Notes: generated by a model not told the origin, from the sequence alone. Numbered from the stretch's first letter, positions 8,443 to 17,882 are shown. The stretch is 64,000 bases of DNA from Herminiimonas sp. KBW02 (GCF_003852535.1 NZ_QAJP01000003.1:248001-312000), one strand, 5' to 3'. Numbers and translations are program-made.

Positions 8443-9192
8443 ATGACCGCTGCCCAAATATTTACCAATCTGAGCACCTGGCAAGTGATGATCTGGGGCC
8501 TTTTGTTTTTCTCTGCCTTGTACCTCGCAGGAGGGTTGGGTATGACAGCGCTGACACGCTTCCTGCAAAAACACGGCATAGGTCAGGTGCTGGATACGCG
8601 TCCGCTCAAGCCGGATCAATTGCGACGTGAATGGCGCCAATCCTTCTACTCCATACTCGTGTTTGGCCTGGGTATGATCGTGCCATGGGGTTTTGTGCAA
8701 CTGGGCTGGGCGCATTTCGCTGTCAATCCAGGTGGTTGGCAGATCGCCATCGAAATCGGGGTGCTACTGATCTGGAACGATGTACATTTCTGGATTACCC
8801 ATCGATTGCTGCATACGACCTGGTTCATACGTTTTCATGGGGATCATCATCGCTCGGTCGTGGTTACGCCCTGGTCCACTTATAGCTTTCATCCGCTAGA
8901 GGCGATGATGCTGGGGAATATCATCCTGTGGCCGATGGTGGTGCATGACTTCGCGTTCTGGTCGCTTGCCGCGGTGCCAGGGCTTAGTCTGATACTGAAT
9001 TCCATCGGCCATTCAAATTACGACTTTTTCCCGTCAGTCGGTTTGCGTCATCCGCTAGCTGCCAGCCGCCGTCATCATTTGCACCATGCAAGTCCTGCGG
9101 GAAATTATGGTTTTGCGCTGGCCTTCATGGACCGCATCATGCGCAGCGAGGCTGATCCGCTTTCGGTACGTCCTCCTGCGCGTCAACCCTGA
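8443..9192 (+). CDS. Sterol desaturase / fatty acid hydroxylase superfamily protein
   Basis: The 249-residue integral membrane di-iron enzyme has the expected histidine clusters: HRLLH near residue 125, HGDHH near 137 and HHLHH near 209, with further histidines at FHPLEA and GHSNYD. Four hydrophobic segments surround them. The family hydroxylates or desaturates lipids using O2; the substrate here is not evident. It is monocistronic, with its own terminator at 9237. Confidence 0.88.
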   Translation: MTAAQIFTNLSTWQVMIWGLLFFSALYLAGGLGMTALTRFLQKHGIGQVLDTRPLKPDQLRREWRQSFYSILVFGLGMIVPWGFVQLGWAHFAVNPGGWQIAIEIGVLLIWNDVHFWITHRLLHTTWFIRFHGDHHRSVVVTPWSTYSFHPLEAMMLGNIILWPMVVHDFAFWSLAAVPGLSLILNSIGHSNYDFFPSVGLRHPLAASRRHHLHHASPAGNYGFALAFMDRIMRSEADPLSVRPPARQP

Positions 9193-9236
9193 ACCTTTAT
9201 ATGCCGGCCTTGCCGAGCCGGGAAATTACACACAAT

Positions 9237-9272
9237 AAAAAAGCGCGCTCTGCATAGTCAGGCGCGCTTTTT
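9237..9272 (+). terminator. Bidirectional terminator
   Basis: GCGCGC stems flanked by an A run on the left and a T run on the right, between two convergent genes. Confidence 0.85.
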
Positions 9273-9302
9273 ATTTCATCGTGTACTTTCACTGCAGCGA
9301 CT

Positions 9303-9500
9303 TCAGGCCAGTGCTTCCTTCGCCGCTTCTTCCGGCGTCAAACCATCATAGAACAAGTCAGTGAACCATTCGATTTGTTCTTCAATATGATCTTGCGCTT
9401 CGGTTACGGTGGCGCCACCGGCAACCAGGAAGCCCTCTACTTCTATGCACCAGTTAATCAGTGCGAGTGTTTCCGGATCGAGTTCTTCTTTCTTGGCCAT
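9303..9500 (-). CDS. Small acidic hypothetical protein, 65 residues
   Basis: A short acidic helical protein (MAKKEELDPETLAL, then EEQIEWFTDLFYDGLTPEEAA). I do not recognise a named family, but the regular amphipathic helices and ordinary codon use suggest a real gene. No membrane segment or cofactor motif is visible. Confidence 0.65.
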   Translation of the reverse strand: MAKKEELDPETLALINWCIEVEGFLVAGGATVTEAQDHIEEQIEWFTDLFYDGLTPEEAAKEALA

Positions 9501-9575
9501 GATCTTTCTTCCATTTATGCGTTGATGTGCACAGTGTCACATGCCAGCGCGCTGAGTGGAAGCAGGATTTTAATC

Positions 9576-10949
9576 TCAAAGTGATTCCAGGAAACGCAGC
9601 AAGGCAGTGCGGTCTTGGGTCGACATTGCACGCACCGCTTCCTTCGAGTAATTGCCTTCACCGCCGTGCCACATGATGGCTTCCAGCAAGGTGCGGGCAC
9701 GACCGTCATGCAGGTAACCGGCATCCGGGTTGACTTTATGCGTCAGGCCTATGCCCCACAGTGGCGGTGTGCGCCATTCGCGACCATTTGCCAGATAGTC
9801 ACTGCGACCGTCGGCCAGAGCCGGCCCCATGTCATGCAGCAGCAAATCGGTATAAGGCCGGATCAACTGGTTCGATAAGGCTGGCAACGCAGCATCAGGA
9901 CGGGTGCGCAAAGGCGCAGCATGGCAGCTGATGCAGCGCGCCTGCTCGAACAGGCGATTGCCCCGAATCACTTGCTTATCATTGACATCACGGCGTGCCG
10001 GTACCGCTAACATGCGTTGATAAAACACGGTTGCGTACAACTCTGCACGCGTCAGTTCGGGTTCGCCGCCGGACGGTGCGCGCTGGCATGCGGTTTGTAC
10101 CTTGCTGCAATTTTCATGCGGTATCAACGGTGAAGTAATCCCGAGGTCGCCGGAGAAAGCGTTAGCGATTTGCTCAGTCAGCGTGGCGACATTCGCCTTC
10201 ATGCCGAAGCGGCCTATCGCTTCTTTCTGTGCCATTGCATCCCACACGATATTCACACGGCCTGCGATGCCATCCGGCTTGGCCTGTTTCGCCATCGCCA
10301 AAATAGTCTCGTCGCTGATCGCTTCCAGCAGGCCCAGGCCATATACGACCGGGCCTACGCGTGGCGACACCATGATGTCTGGCCCAAGTGTGCCGTAAGC
10401 CATTTCCTTGAAGTGCACATTGGGTTTGCGCAGTGTCACCCTGGCGCCGTCGGCTAGTGTCTCCACGTGCTCATCGTAAATCAGGAAACCTATGCCCTCA
10501 CCTGGTACGCCCGGCACGCCGCGTTCATTCAACTGATCGCCATAAGCGGGATGCGGTTTGGGGCCGCCATGCGGATTGGTGCCAGGGATGCTGAGGCGCA
10601 AGAGCATGGCTTGCATGGTGCCGTCGGGACCATCCGGTGCGCCGCCACGCCCGTTTTTTGCATGGCAGGCGATGCAGGAGATGCGGTTGTAGAGCGGTCC
10701 GAGTCCGGCAACTTTGTCGTTCGCCGGAGCGATTACCCAGGATTGCCGAAACAGACTGCGGCCTTGTGCGAATGCGGCAACATTGTCAGGATCCATGACC
10801 GGACTGGGTAGCGAAAAAGCTTCACGACTGTCATCAAAGACGGTAGCACTGCCACCGTTCAATGCTTTGGGATCGACGCTGGCTGCACCGCTTAGCAGGA
10901 AGGCTACCGGCAAGATGCCGAGGTAGCCAACAAGACGCCCGAGTTTCAA
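9576..10949 (-). CDS. Di-heme oxidoreductase (DUF1111, peroxidase-like)
   Basis: The protein has two c-type heme sites, CIACH in the first third and CISCH in the last third, and the GMKANVATLTEQIANAF and GLTHKVNPDAGYLHDGRA stretches of the di-heme thiol-oxidoreductase family. The likely start is TTG at 10949, which overlaps the stop of the upstream gene (TTGA) behind AGG; it gives a signal peptide (KLGRLVGYLGILPVAFLLSGAAS) for periplasmic export. A longer frame begins at 11027 inside the upstream gene. It is the third gene of the TonB receptor / binding protein operon, so it may act on the metal or ligand imported there, in the style of imelysin-associated di-heme proteins. Confidence 0.82.
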   Translation of the reverse strand: MKLGRLVGYLGILPVAFLLSGAASVDPKALNGGSATVFDDSREAFSLPSPVMDPDNVAAFAQGRSLFRQSWVIAPANDKVAGLGPLYNRISCIACHAKNGRGGAPDGPDGTMQAMLLRLSIPGTNPHGGPKPHPAYGDQLNERGVPGVPGEGIGFLIYDEHVETLADGARVTLRKPNVHFKEMAYGTLGPDIMVSPRVGPVVYGLGLLEAISDETILAMAKQAKPDGIAGRVNIVWDAMAQKEAIGRFGMKANVATLTEQIANAFSGDLGITSPLIPHENCSKVQTACQRAPSGGEPELTRAELYATVFYQRMLAVPARRDVNDKQVIRGNRLFEQARCISCHAAPLRTRPDAALPALSNQLIRPYTDLLLHDMGPALADGRSDYLANGREWRTPPLWGIGLTHKVNPDAGYLHDGRARTLLEAIMWHGGEGNYSKEAVRAMSTQDRTALLRFLESL

Positions 10950-12280
10950 TTCGTACCTGCGGCGTTCAATACTTCTTGCGCCAGTTGTTCCGCGCGCTCG
11001 CGATTTTGTCGTATGCGTGCTGTCCATTGTGTGGTGATGACGTCGTTGCGATGTGCGTCTGTGGTTTCATCGAAGGCAAATACAAACTGCTGTGCGAGCT
11101 TATCGGCTTCTGCTTCGCTTACCGGCACCGTATCGAGCAGGCTACGCGCTTGCGACGCTTTTGCTTTCAACGCCGCGGTATTGGCAGCACGCTCAGCCTG
11201 TATGACTTTGTCATTGGTCTGGCGTAGGCGCGCGTGTTCATTGGTGATTAATACATCGTACAGAGTATTGTTCAAGCCCTGACGCGCGAGTGCGTGTGTG
11301 GTATCAAAGACAAACGGCATGGCCTTGGCTGCTTCGAACGGATCGTAATAGCCAGCAGGTTTCTCGGCATACACCGCAGGACGTACCGGCAGTTTACGGA
11401 TGTCATGGTGGAACAGTATCTTCTGTCCTTCATCCGACAAGACGAAGGTAGCAAATGCGCGTGCGGCTTCCGGATTCGGTGCGCTCTTCATGATGCCTAC
11501 ATGTGCAGGCGAGTAACCGGTGACGCCGGGATAGATGAATTGCAGCGGTGCGCCATTGGCAATCGCCGATTTGATGAAAAAATCGATGGACACGCCGACA
11601 CTGGCTTTACCGTTACGTACATCGTCAGAAATATTGGCGCCACCTGCACCCAATAGTTGCGCATTGCTGCCGATCGCTTGCAGCAGGGCCCAGCCTTTAT
11701 CCCAGCCATAGCCTTGCAGGATGATGTCTATCAGTATCGGTGCGAAGCCGACTTTGCCTGGTACCGGAAAAACGATTTCGTCTTTCCACTCAGCGCCGGT
11801 CAGGTCGGTCCATTGTTTGGGTTGCGCTAATTTTTTGTCTTGCAGGCGCTGCGGATTGAGCGCAAAGCCATAACCTGCAATTTCACTTGCGAGATAAAAA
11901 CCGGCGGGATCGGAGATCGGGAAGCCGCCGACTTTGGCAGGCAGGCCCGTCATATCCAGATCAGGACGGCGGAAAGCACCCTCTTTGGCGAGGATTTGAA
12001 AATTGCGTTGTGCCGGTGCCCAGTAGACATCGACATTGCCTTGATTCGGTTTGCGTAAGTAAGACAGCGCATCACCGGAACGACGCCAGAGTATTTCGAC
12101 GCGCGTACCGGGATGTGCTTTTTCAAAAGCAGCTTCAAAACGCGACACCACTTCCTCCGGGTAACTGGTCATGACCACGACCTTGCCGGCAGGTTGGTCT
12201 GCCGCCATTGCAATGACTGAAGCAAAGCCGAAGAGCGCAGCAGCGAACAGCTTACGGAGAGAAAGTGATGTGCGTAGCAT
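10946..12280 (-). CDS. Periplasmic solute-binding protein, Fe(III)-ABC type
   Basis: The 444-residue protein starts with a clear signal peptide (LRKLFAAALFGFASVIAMAA) and continues as a type II periplasmic binding protein: KVVVMTSYPEEVVSRFEAAF, VDVYWAPAQRNFQIL, GFALNPQRL and a helical C-terminal extension rich in Ala, Arg and Gln. It resembles iron(III)/organophosphonate binding proteins. No permease or ATPase gene is adjacent, so it either shares a distant transporter or has a non-transport role. It lies 10 bases after the TonB receptor and overlaps the di-heme gene. Confidence 0.82.
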   Translation of the reverse strand: MLRTSLSLRKLFAAALFGFASVIAMAADQPAGKVVVMTSYPEEVVSRFEAAFEKAHPGTRVEILWRRSGDALSYLRKPNQGNVDVYWAPAQRNFQILAKEGAFRRPDLDMTGLPAKVGGFPISDPAGFYLASEIAGYGFALNPQRLQDKKLAQPKQWTDLTGAEWKDEIVFPVPGKVGFAPILIDIILQGYGWDKGWALLQAIGSNAQLLGAGGANISDDVRNGKASVGVSIDFFIKSAIANGAPLQFIYPGVTGYSPAHVGIMKSAPNPEAARAFATFVLSDEGQKILFHHDIRKLPVRPAVYAEKPAGYYDPFEAAKAMPFVFDTTHALARQGLNNTLYDVLITNEHARLRQTNDKVIQAERAANTAALKAKASQARSLLDTVPVSEAEADKLAQQFVFAFDETTDAHRNDVITTQWTARIRQNRERAEQLAQEVLNAAGTN

Positions 12281-12290
12281 AGCGTAGCTC

Positions 12291-14300
12291 TTAGAAGCGG
12301 TAGTTCATGTTGGCGAAGAAATTGCGGCCTTCTTCGTAGTAGCCTTCGGAGTAGGCGTAGTTACGATCCAGCAAATTGTTGACGCCTGCTTCCAACGTTA
12401 CGCCCTTTTGCAGGTTGTAGCTTAACTTCGCATTGACTATACCGAAGCCTTCGGCAGCACGTGTACCGGAGTCATTGCTCCAGCGTTTGGAATTGTATTC
12501 GGCACTACCGATAACGTTCATGCTTGGTGTTGCCGCCCATTTTGCATAGGTGAACAATTTGTGCGCAGGCGCGTCGGTCAGTAACTTCGAATCAGACTTG
12601 TTTTTCCTATCGAGGTAGGTGTAGTTGCCACCCAATTCCAGCGTGTTGCTGACTGCAGCGGTCAGACCAAGTTCGATACCTTTGCTGGAAACTTTGCCGA
12701 TGTTTTGCATTTGATTACAGGCTCTCCCTGCGTTGGTGCTCTGAGCGCAGAACGTGCCTGGAACAACATTCGATTGCATCATGTCGGTGATGTCGCTGTA
12801 AAAGATCGCTGCATCAACACGAACCTTCGAGGTTAGCTTTTCAGAAATACCCAATTGGTAGTTAATCGCGCGTTCGACATTCAAACCCGGGTTAGGGATG
12901 GCGGTTCCCATACCGGCGGAGTAACGTTGTTTGATCGTCGGGAAGCGAGATTTACGCGCAATCGTGAAGTAGGCATTGCCTGTTTCGGATGTGTGATAAA
13001 TCAGCCCTGCTTGCGGATTGAATGCCGATGTATCCTTGACCGGGAAATTGGTCATGGCACCGTTGGCGAATTTTTGCCCTTGCTTTTCTTTACGTTGGTC
13101 GTAGCTGGCGCCCACAACCAGATCCAGCTTGTTTGTAAGCTTATGTGTATCTTCAATGCCGAGCGAAGTTGTACGGTCAGCCGAACGTTGTTCAGGTCCG
13201 CCCTGATCATGTTCTTTGTGTACATCTTCTTTAAGATGCATGGAGACCTTAAGGGTATTTACATCAGATATTTTGGTTCCGTACTCGACACTGCCACCGT
13301 AGGTATGGTCATCATAAAAGCTTCTGGACGTTGCCTGGTTGTAGTTTGCATTGCCAAAGATCGCCAATGAATTGGTGAATTTGTCGTAGTACACGCGTGT
13401 CTTGATGTACGAATTCTGGCCAATAGCAGTGTTAGAGATGAAGTACAGGCTCTCTTTGTCCCATGCTGGCCATTGCCAGTAGCGGGCTCTGTCAATAGTG
13501 CCGGCATAAGGTGGGCTACCCTTCTCACCTTTTTGATTGACGTAGTTCAGTGCGTATTCATCAGTCGCATTTGGCGTGAAACCGATTTTGATATTGATTT
13601 TCTTATCGGTGTTGTATGCATTGCGTCTTTCGCGGTCGGGTTGTGCGGCAACAGGACGGTAGTCACGCGACATCGTGTAGCCATCGCGGTCGAGATAAGA
13701 CAGGCCAAGTTGCGCGTACCACAAACCTTGATTGGTGCCGAGATTGACGTTGGTGCTTTTGCCGTTGCTATTGAATTTATCGTTGCTACGGATGCCGACG
13801 CCGATGTTGCCTTCAAACTCTTTTGCCGGGCGACGTGTCACCAGGTTGATTGCGCCGCCTATGGTATTGGAGCCATAAAGGACTGAGCTGAAACCTTTGG
13901 CGACTTCGATCGAAGCGAGGTCATATGTGGTGAAGCGTGCCATGTCGACGTTGCCGTCATATGGCACGTAGACAGGAATGCCGTCGATAAAGACGGGCAC
14001 CTGACGGCTATCGAAGCCACGCACCGTCACCATGCGTTCGTTGCGCTGACCGCCGCCGGTGGTCGTGATGCCTGGCAGCAGATTGAGTGCGTCAACCACG
14101 ACTTCACGATTGAAGTCGTCCAGATCTTCGCGGGTGACGGTGCTGCCACCGACCGCAGGATTCGATGTGCCGGTTCCGGCAACATTAATTTCACCCAGCT
14201 TAAACACATTGGAATCATTGGCCGGTTCTGCAGCGAAGCTGCTACCAAATGCCAGCAGCAAGGACGCTGCGATGGTGGTGCGAGACAACAGATATTTCAT
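12291..14300 (-). CDS. TonB-dependent outer-membrane receptor
   Basis: The 669-residue receptor has a signal peptide (YLLSRTTIAASLLLAFGSSFA), a plug domain (TVTREDLDDFNREVVVDALN, VRGFDSRQVPVFIDGIPV), a 22-strand-type barrel, and a terminal aromatic residue (NMNYRF). It is the first gene of an operon with the binding protein and di-heme protein. No Fur-box match is seen upstream; instead there is a CGTTATGT / ACATAATG inverted repeat. The ligand is unknown, possibly a metal complex or oxyanion. Confidence 0.92.
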   Translation of the reverse strand: MKYLLSRTTIAASLLLAFGSSFAAEPANDSNVFKLGEINVAGTGTSNPAVGGSTVTREDLDDFNREVVVDALNLLPGITTTGGGQRNERMVTVRGFDSRQVPVFIDGIPVYVPYDGNVDMARFTTYDLASIEVAKGFSSVLYGSNTIGGAINLVTRRPAKEFEGNIGVGIRSNDKFNSNGKSTNVNLGTNQGLWYAQLGLSYLDRDGYTMSRDYRPVAAQPDRERRNAYNTDKKINIKIGFTPNATDEYALNYVNQKGEKGSPPYAGTIDRARYWQWPAWDKESLYFISNTAIGQNSYIKTRVYYDKFTNSLAIFGNANYNQATSRSFYDDHTYGGSVEYGTKISDVNTLKVSMHLKEDVHKEHDQGGPEQRSADRTTSLGIEDTHKLTNKLDLVVGASYDQRKEKQGQKFANGAMTNFPVKDTSAFNPQAGLIYHTSETGNAYFTIARKSRFPTIKQRYSAGMGTAIPNPGLNVERAINYQLGISEKLTSKVRVDAAIFYSDITDMMQSNVVPGTFCAQSTNAGRACNQMQNIGKVSSKGIELGLTAAVSNTLELGGNYTYLDRKNKSDSKLLTDAPAHKLFTYAKWAATPSMNVIGSAEYNSKRWSNDSGTRAAEGFGIVNAKLSYNLQKGVTLEAGVNNLLDRNYAYSEGYYEEGRNFFANMNYRF

Positions 14301-14391
14301 CTTACTCCCTCTACTATTTTATGGCCTCGCTGATGGCAACGTTGTAGCTGATCAGGAATAACGACCTATTTTAAAAAAGCGAGAGTATATA

Positions 14392-14416
14392 CGTTATGTA
14401 TTTAAACAACATAATG
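14392..14416. promoter_or_regulatory. Inverted repeat upstream of the TonB receptor
   Basis: CGTTATGT, nine bases, ACATAATG (7 of 8 positions pair). It lies about 95 bases before the receptor start in the 438-base gap 14301-14738. The arms resemble a ModE half-site but the spacer is nine rather than eight bases. The AT-rich setting lowers confidence. Confidence 0.35.
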
Positions 14417-14511
14417 TTTTAACGAGAAATTAACAGCGGTTGATGACGATTTGCCACAGTTTGCAAGCTTGTATGGCAGATGTCGGGGGCAGTCCTTATA
14501 CCGCGATGGCG

Positions 14512-14545
14512 GGACAAATTGTCGCTGTGCGCGGTCAAATTGTCC
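14512..14545. promoter_or_regulatory. Twin upstream activator sites
   Basis: Two near-identical palindromes, GGACAAATTGTC (14512-14523) and GGTCAAATTGTCC (14533-14545), have centres about 21-22 bases apart, two helical turns. They end 68 bases before the sigma-54 promoter, the usual place for binding of an NtrC-type activator such as the one encoded at 16,476. Confidence 0.75.
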
Positions 14546-14612
14546 CTGCAATAAACTTATGTGCAGTCGCAATAAGTAATAAGAATCAATGACTTGCACT
14601 GATTTCCCGGCA

Positions 14613-14627
14613 TGGCATGTCGATTGC
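14613..14627 (+). promoter_or_regulatory. Sigma-54 promoter of the OFA transporter gene
   Basis: TGGCAT, five bases, TTGC: the -24/-12 consensus with correct GG-to-GC spacing. Transcription should start near 14,639, leaving a leader of about 100 bases before the ATG at 14,739. Confidence 0.8.
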
Positions 14628-14738
14628 CTATAGATCAGGGCCTGGTGAAGAAGCTTCGCCGCAGACGATGCATGAGCGCCGTCAAAAACGCCTCGCAACA
14701 CAGCGATGTTGCGAACAAGATCAAATGAGGAGATTTAC

Positions 14739-16142
14739 ATGCTCGATTTTTTTGCTAAAGATAAAAGTGTCGCCGGTCCCGGCTTCAATCGTTGGATGGT
14801 GCCGCCAGCCGCACTGGCAGTCCATCTGTGTATCGGACAAGCTTACGCATTCAGCGTATTCAACGGCCCCTTGTCCCGTCTGATCGGTGTGGACAGTCCT
14901 GCTCCGGAAGACTGGAAACTCACCACGCTGGGCTGGATCTTCAGTCTCGCCATCGTGTTCCTTGGTCTGGCAGCTGCCTTCGGTGGTAAATGGCTGGAAA
15001 AAGTTGGTCCGCGCCTGACCATGTTTGTTGCGGCTTGCTGTTTCGGTGGCGGCTTCCTGATTTCTGCCATCGGTGTTTCACTGCACCAGATCTGGCTGGT
15101 CTATCTCGGTTATGGGGTCATCGGCGGTATAGGTTTGGGCCTCGGTTATGTTTCGCCAGTCTCAACGCTCATTAAATGGTTCCCGGACCGTCGCGGCATG
15201 GCGACCGGTATGGCGATCATGGGTTTCGGCGGCGGTGCTATGATCGGCGCGCCTTTGTCGGTCTATCTGATGGATCATTTCAAGACCGCGACTTCGGTTG
15301 GTGTGACCGAGACATTCGTCGTGATGGGTGTGGTCTATTTCCTCTCGATGGCAATCGGTGCGCTGGCGATCCGTATCCCGCCACCTGACTGGAAACCTGC
15401 TGGCTGGGTGCCACCTGTGGTCGAAAACAAGATGATCACCAAGAATCACGTGGATATCGAGCAGGCCATGAAAACGCCGCAGTTCTACCTGCTGTGGCTG
15501 GTCTTGTGCCTGAACGTGACTGCCGGCATCGGTGTCCTGGGCCAGGCCTCGGTGATGATCCAGGAAACCTTTAAGGATACCGTGTCGGTCGCTGCCGCTG
15601 CTGGTTTCGTCGGTTTGCTGAGTGTGTTCAATATGGGTGGTCGCTTCTTCTGGTCGTCGGCGTCCGACTACCTCGGTCGCAAGCGTACTTACTTCATCTT
15701 CTTTGCCGTCGGCATCATCCTCTACTCGTGTATTCCGTACACCGGTCATAGCGGTAGCGTAGCGTTGTTCGTCATTTTCTACGGCATCATCGTCAGCATG
15801 TACGGCGGCGGCTTCTCGACTGTACCTGTGTATCTGGCCGATTTGTTCGGTACCAAGTTTGTTGGTGCAATCCACGGCCGTTTGTTGACCGCATGGTCGG
15901 CAGCAGGCGTACTGGGCCCGGTGCTGGTCAATTACATCCGTCAATATCAGATCGACCAGGGTGTGGCTAAAGGCGAAGCATACGCAGTCACCATGTACAT
16001 CATGGCAGGTCTGTTGCTGGTCGGGTTCATCTGCAATATGTTGATCAAGCCGGTAGATGCAAAACACTATATGCGTGACGATGCCGCCAAAGCCGACAAG
16101 CCCGTGCACGGTGGTAACGCACAAGTTGCCAGCGCGGCTTAA
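14739..16142 (+). CDS. OFA-family MFS transporter (oxalate/formate antiporter type)
   Basis: The 467-residue protein has twelve membrane segments and the OFA-family pattern: an N-terminal FNRWMVPPAALAVHLCIGQ segment, YVSPVSTLIKWFPDRRGMATG, and the second-half NMGGRFFWSSASDYLGRKR. The start at 14739 has AGGAG upstream. A gene for a 44-residue partner follows directly. The family exchanges small carboxylates (oxalate, formate and others); the real substrate here could also be lactate or acetate. A sigma-54 promoter and the adjacent sensor pair suggest induction by the external carboxylate. Confidence 0.9.
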   Translation: MLDFFAKDKSVAGPGFNRWMVPPAALAVHLCIGQAYAFSVFNGPLSRLIGVDSPAPEDWKLTTLGWIFSLAIVFLGLAAAFGGKWLEKVGPRLTMFVAACCFGGGFLISAIGVSLHQIWLVYLGYGVIGGIGLGLGYVSPVSTLIKWFPDRRGMATGMAIMGFGGGAMIGAPLSVYLMDHFKTATSVGVTETFVVMGVVYFLSMAIGALAIRIPPPDWKPAGWVPPVVENKMITKNHVDIEQAMKTPQFYLLWLVLCLNVTAGIGVLGQASVMIQETFKDTVSVAAAAGFVGLLSVFNMGGRFFWSSASDYLGRKRTYFIFFAVGIILYSCIPYTGHSGSVALFVIFYGIIVSMYGGGFSTVPVYLADLFGTKFVGAIHGRLLTAWSAAGVLGPVLVNYIRQYQIDQGVAKGEAYAVTMYIMAGLLLVGFICNMLIKPVDAKHYMRDDAAKADKPVHGGNAQVASAA

Positions 16143-16173
16143 GCCTTGCGCTACAGATGATTAGGAGAAAGAT

Positions 16174-16308
16174 ATGAATGCAAAAACATCCGTTAGCAGT
16201 AAGCAAACCAGCCCTGCGCTGATCGCAATATTCTGGGCCTACGTCACGATACCGCTGATATGGGGTGTGTGGTCTACGCTGCAAAAGTCGATGGCACTAT
16301 TCCATTAA
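16174..16308 (+). CDS. MFS transporter small subunit, 44 residues
   Basis: A short gene with a strong ribosome site (AGGAGAAAG) 32 bases after the transporter. The product has a soluble N-terminus (MNAKTSVSSKQTSP) and one membrane helix (LIAIFWAYVTIPLIWGVW) ending LQKSMALFH. Small single-helix partners next to OFA-type carriers are known and are usually missed because of their size; length, position and the aromatic helix fit that family. A terminator follows, so it ends the transcription unit. Confidence 0.8.
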   Translation: MNAKTSVSSKQTSPALIAIFWAYVTIPLIWGVWSTLQKSMALFH

Positions 16309-16325
16309 CATCAGTCGCGGCCAAC

Positions 16326-16359
16326 AAAAGCGAGGTACGCATATGTACCTCGCTTTTTT
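16326..16359 (+). terminator. Rho-independent terminator
   Basis: GCGAGGTAC and GTACCTCGC form a 9-bp stem with a six-base loop, followed by six T, just after the small subunit gene. Confidence 0.95.
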
Positions 16360-16475
16360 CTGTCTTAACGTCGCCCCGATTCCATGGGGACTAGACGCAA
16401 ACTGCAGGATGCGCAATTATGGGTTATAAGAAAACGTTATCCATAGTTCGTGGCTTATCCCGCATAAAATTGATT

Positions 16476-17870
16476 ATGAGCGCTGCAACCCCCGTCAACC
16501 ATCCAGAAGAGCCTTTCGTCGAAGCATTCGGCGGCTGGCAAGAGCGCTCCATCCTGATCGTGGACGATGAGCCCGGCATGCGCAGCTTTTTGCAACGTAC
16601 GCTGGTCGGTCGCTGCAGCCGTGTTGAAACCGTGGAGTCGGTGGAGGCCGCGAACGTACTACTGGACCAGCATCATTTTGACCTGATCATTCTGGACAAC
16701 TCACTGCCTGGTAAATCGGGTGTGGACTGGTTGCAGGAGATACGCGACCTGGGTTTGCATAACGACGTGGTGTTGATCACGGCATTTGCCGATCTGGAAA
16801 CGGCTATCCGCGCCTTGCGCGCCGGTGCTGCCGACTTCTTGCTGAAGCCGTTTCGCGTCAATCAGATACTCAGTGCAATAGGCCGTTGCTTTGACCGTGC
16901 GCATCTGCGACGTGAGAACTTTATTTTGCGGCGCGAGCTGGATACGCATGTGGATCTGGCGGGCGTCGATGGACTGATCGGCGCTTCGACTGCCTTGCAA
17001 CCGATACGTGAAGCGATCAAGCGGCTGGCAACAGTACCGAGTACGGTACTGATCACCGGTGAGTCAGGTACCGGGAAGGAAATCGCAGCACGTGCGATGC
17101 ACAATCTCAGTAATCGCTCCGCCAACCATTTCGTTCCGGTTAATTGCGGCGCGGTGGCGCCGGAAATCATTGAAAGCGAATTATTCGGACACGTCAAAGG
17201 AGCGTTCAGTGGCGCGGCTTCTTCGCGTGAAGGATTGTTCTTCTATGCACAAGGCGGCACCCTCTTCCTTGATGAAGTCGCCGAATTGCCGTTGGTGATG
17301 CAAGTCAAACTATTGCGCGTACTGGAAGAAAAGAAAATTCGTCCGGTCGGTGCCGAGCGCGAGATACCGGTCGATGTGCGCGTTATCGCAGCGACCAATC
17401 GCAACGTGGAAGAAGCCGTGCGCGAGGGCCGCTTCCGCCAGGATTTGTACTACCGCCTGAATGTCGTGCAACTGCATATGCCGCCTCTGCGTGAACGCAC
17501 CGAAGACATCCCAGCCCTCGCTGAATACTTCGTCCGGCAATTGGCGCACCAGCTGGGCGTGGCGGCCAAGAAACCGGATAACAATTTATTTGCTGCACTG
17601 GCATCGTATAGCTGGCCGGGCAATGTACGTGAGTTGCGTAATCTGATCGAACGCTGGCTGATACTCGGCAATATTTCTGACGTAACACCTGCTACCAATA
17701 CCGGAGCGGCAACCGCAACTACGAACGGTGACGTCACGCTGGAAGCAGTCGAGAAACAACACATCCTGAAGATACTGGCCGAAGTCGATGGTAACAAGAC
17801 AGAGGCTGGTCGTCGTCTCGGGATTTCACGCAAGACCCTCGAGCGTAAATGCGCCGAGTGGGGCGTATAG
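16476..17870 (+). CDS. NtrC-family sigma-54-dependent response regulator
   Basis: Domain order is a receiver (RSILIVDDEPGM, phospho-acceptor Asp in LIILDNSLPG), an AAA+ domain (Walker A GESGTGKE, Walker B GGTLFLDEVAEL, DLYYRLNVV) and a Fis-type helix-turn-helix (NKTEAGRRLGISRKTLERK). The sigma-54 contact loop reads GAFSGA instead of GAFTGA. The start at 16476 (MSAATPV) is preferred to 16419. It is followed after 12 bases by its sensor kinase. The likely target is the sigma-54 promoter at 14,613 with its twin palindromes. Confidence 0.92.
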   Translation: MSAATPVNHPEEPFVEAFGGWQERSILIVDDEPGMRSFLQRTLVGRCSRVETVESVEAANVLLDQHHFDLIILDNSLPGKSGVDWLQEIRDLGLHNDVVLITAFADLETAIRALRAGAADFLLKPFRVNQILSAIGRCFDRAHLRRENFILRRELDTHVDLAGVDGLIGASTALQPIREAIKRLATVPSTVLITGESGTGKEIAARAMHNLSNRSANHFVPVNCGAVAPEIIESELFGHVKGAFSGAASSREGLFFYAQGGTLFLDEVAELPLVMQVKLLRVLEEKKIRPVGAEREIPVDVRVIAATNRNVEEAVREGRFRQDLYYRLNVVQLHMPPLRERTEDIPALAEYFVRQLAHQLGVAAKKPDNNLFAALASYSWPGNVRELRNLIERWLILGNISDVTPATNTGAATATTNGDVTLEAVEKQHILKILAEVDGNKTEAGRRLGISRKTLERKCAEWGV

Positions 17871-17882
17871 AAGCGGGACATA

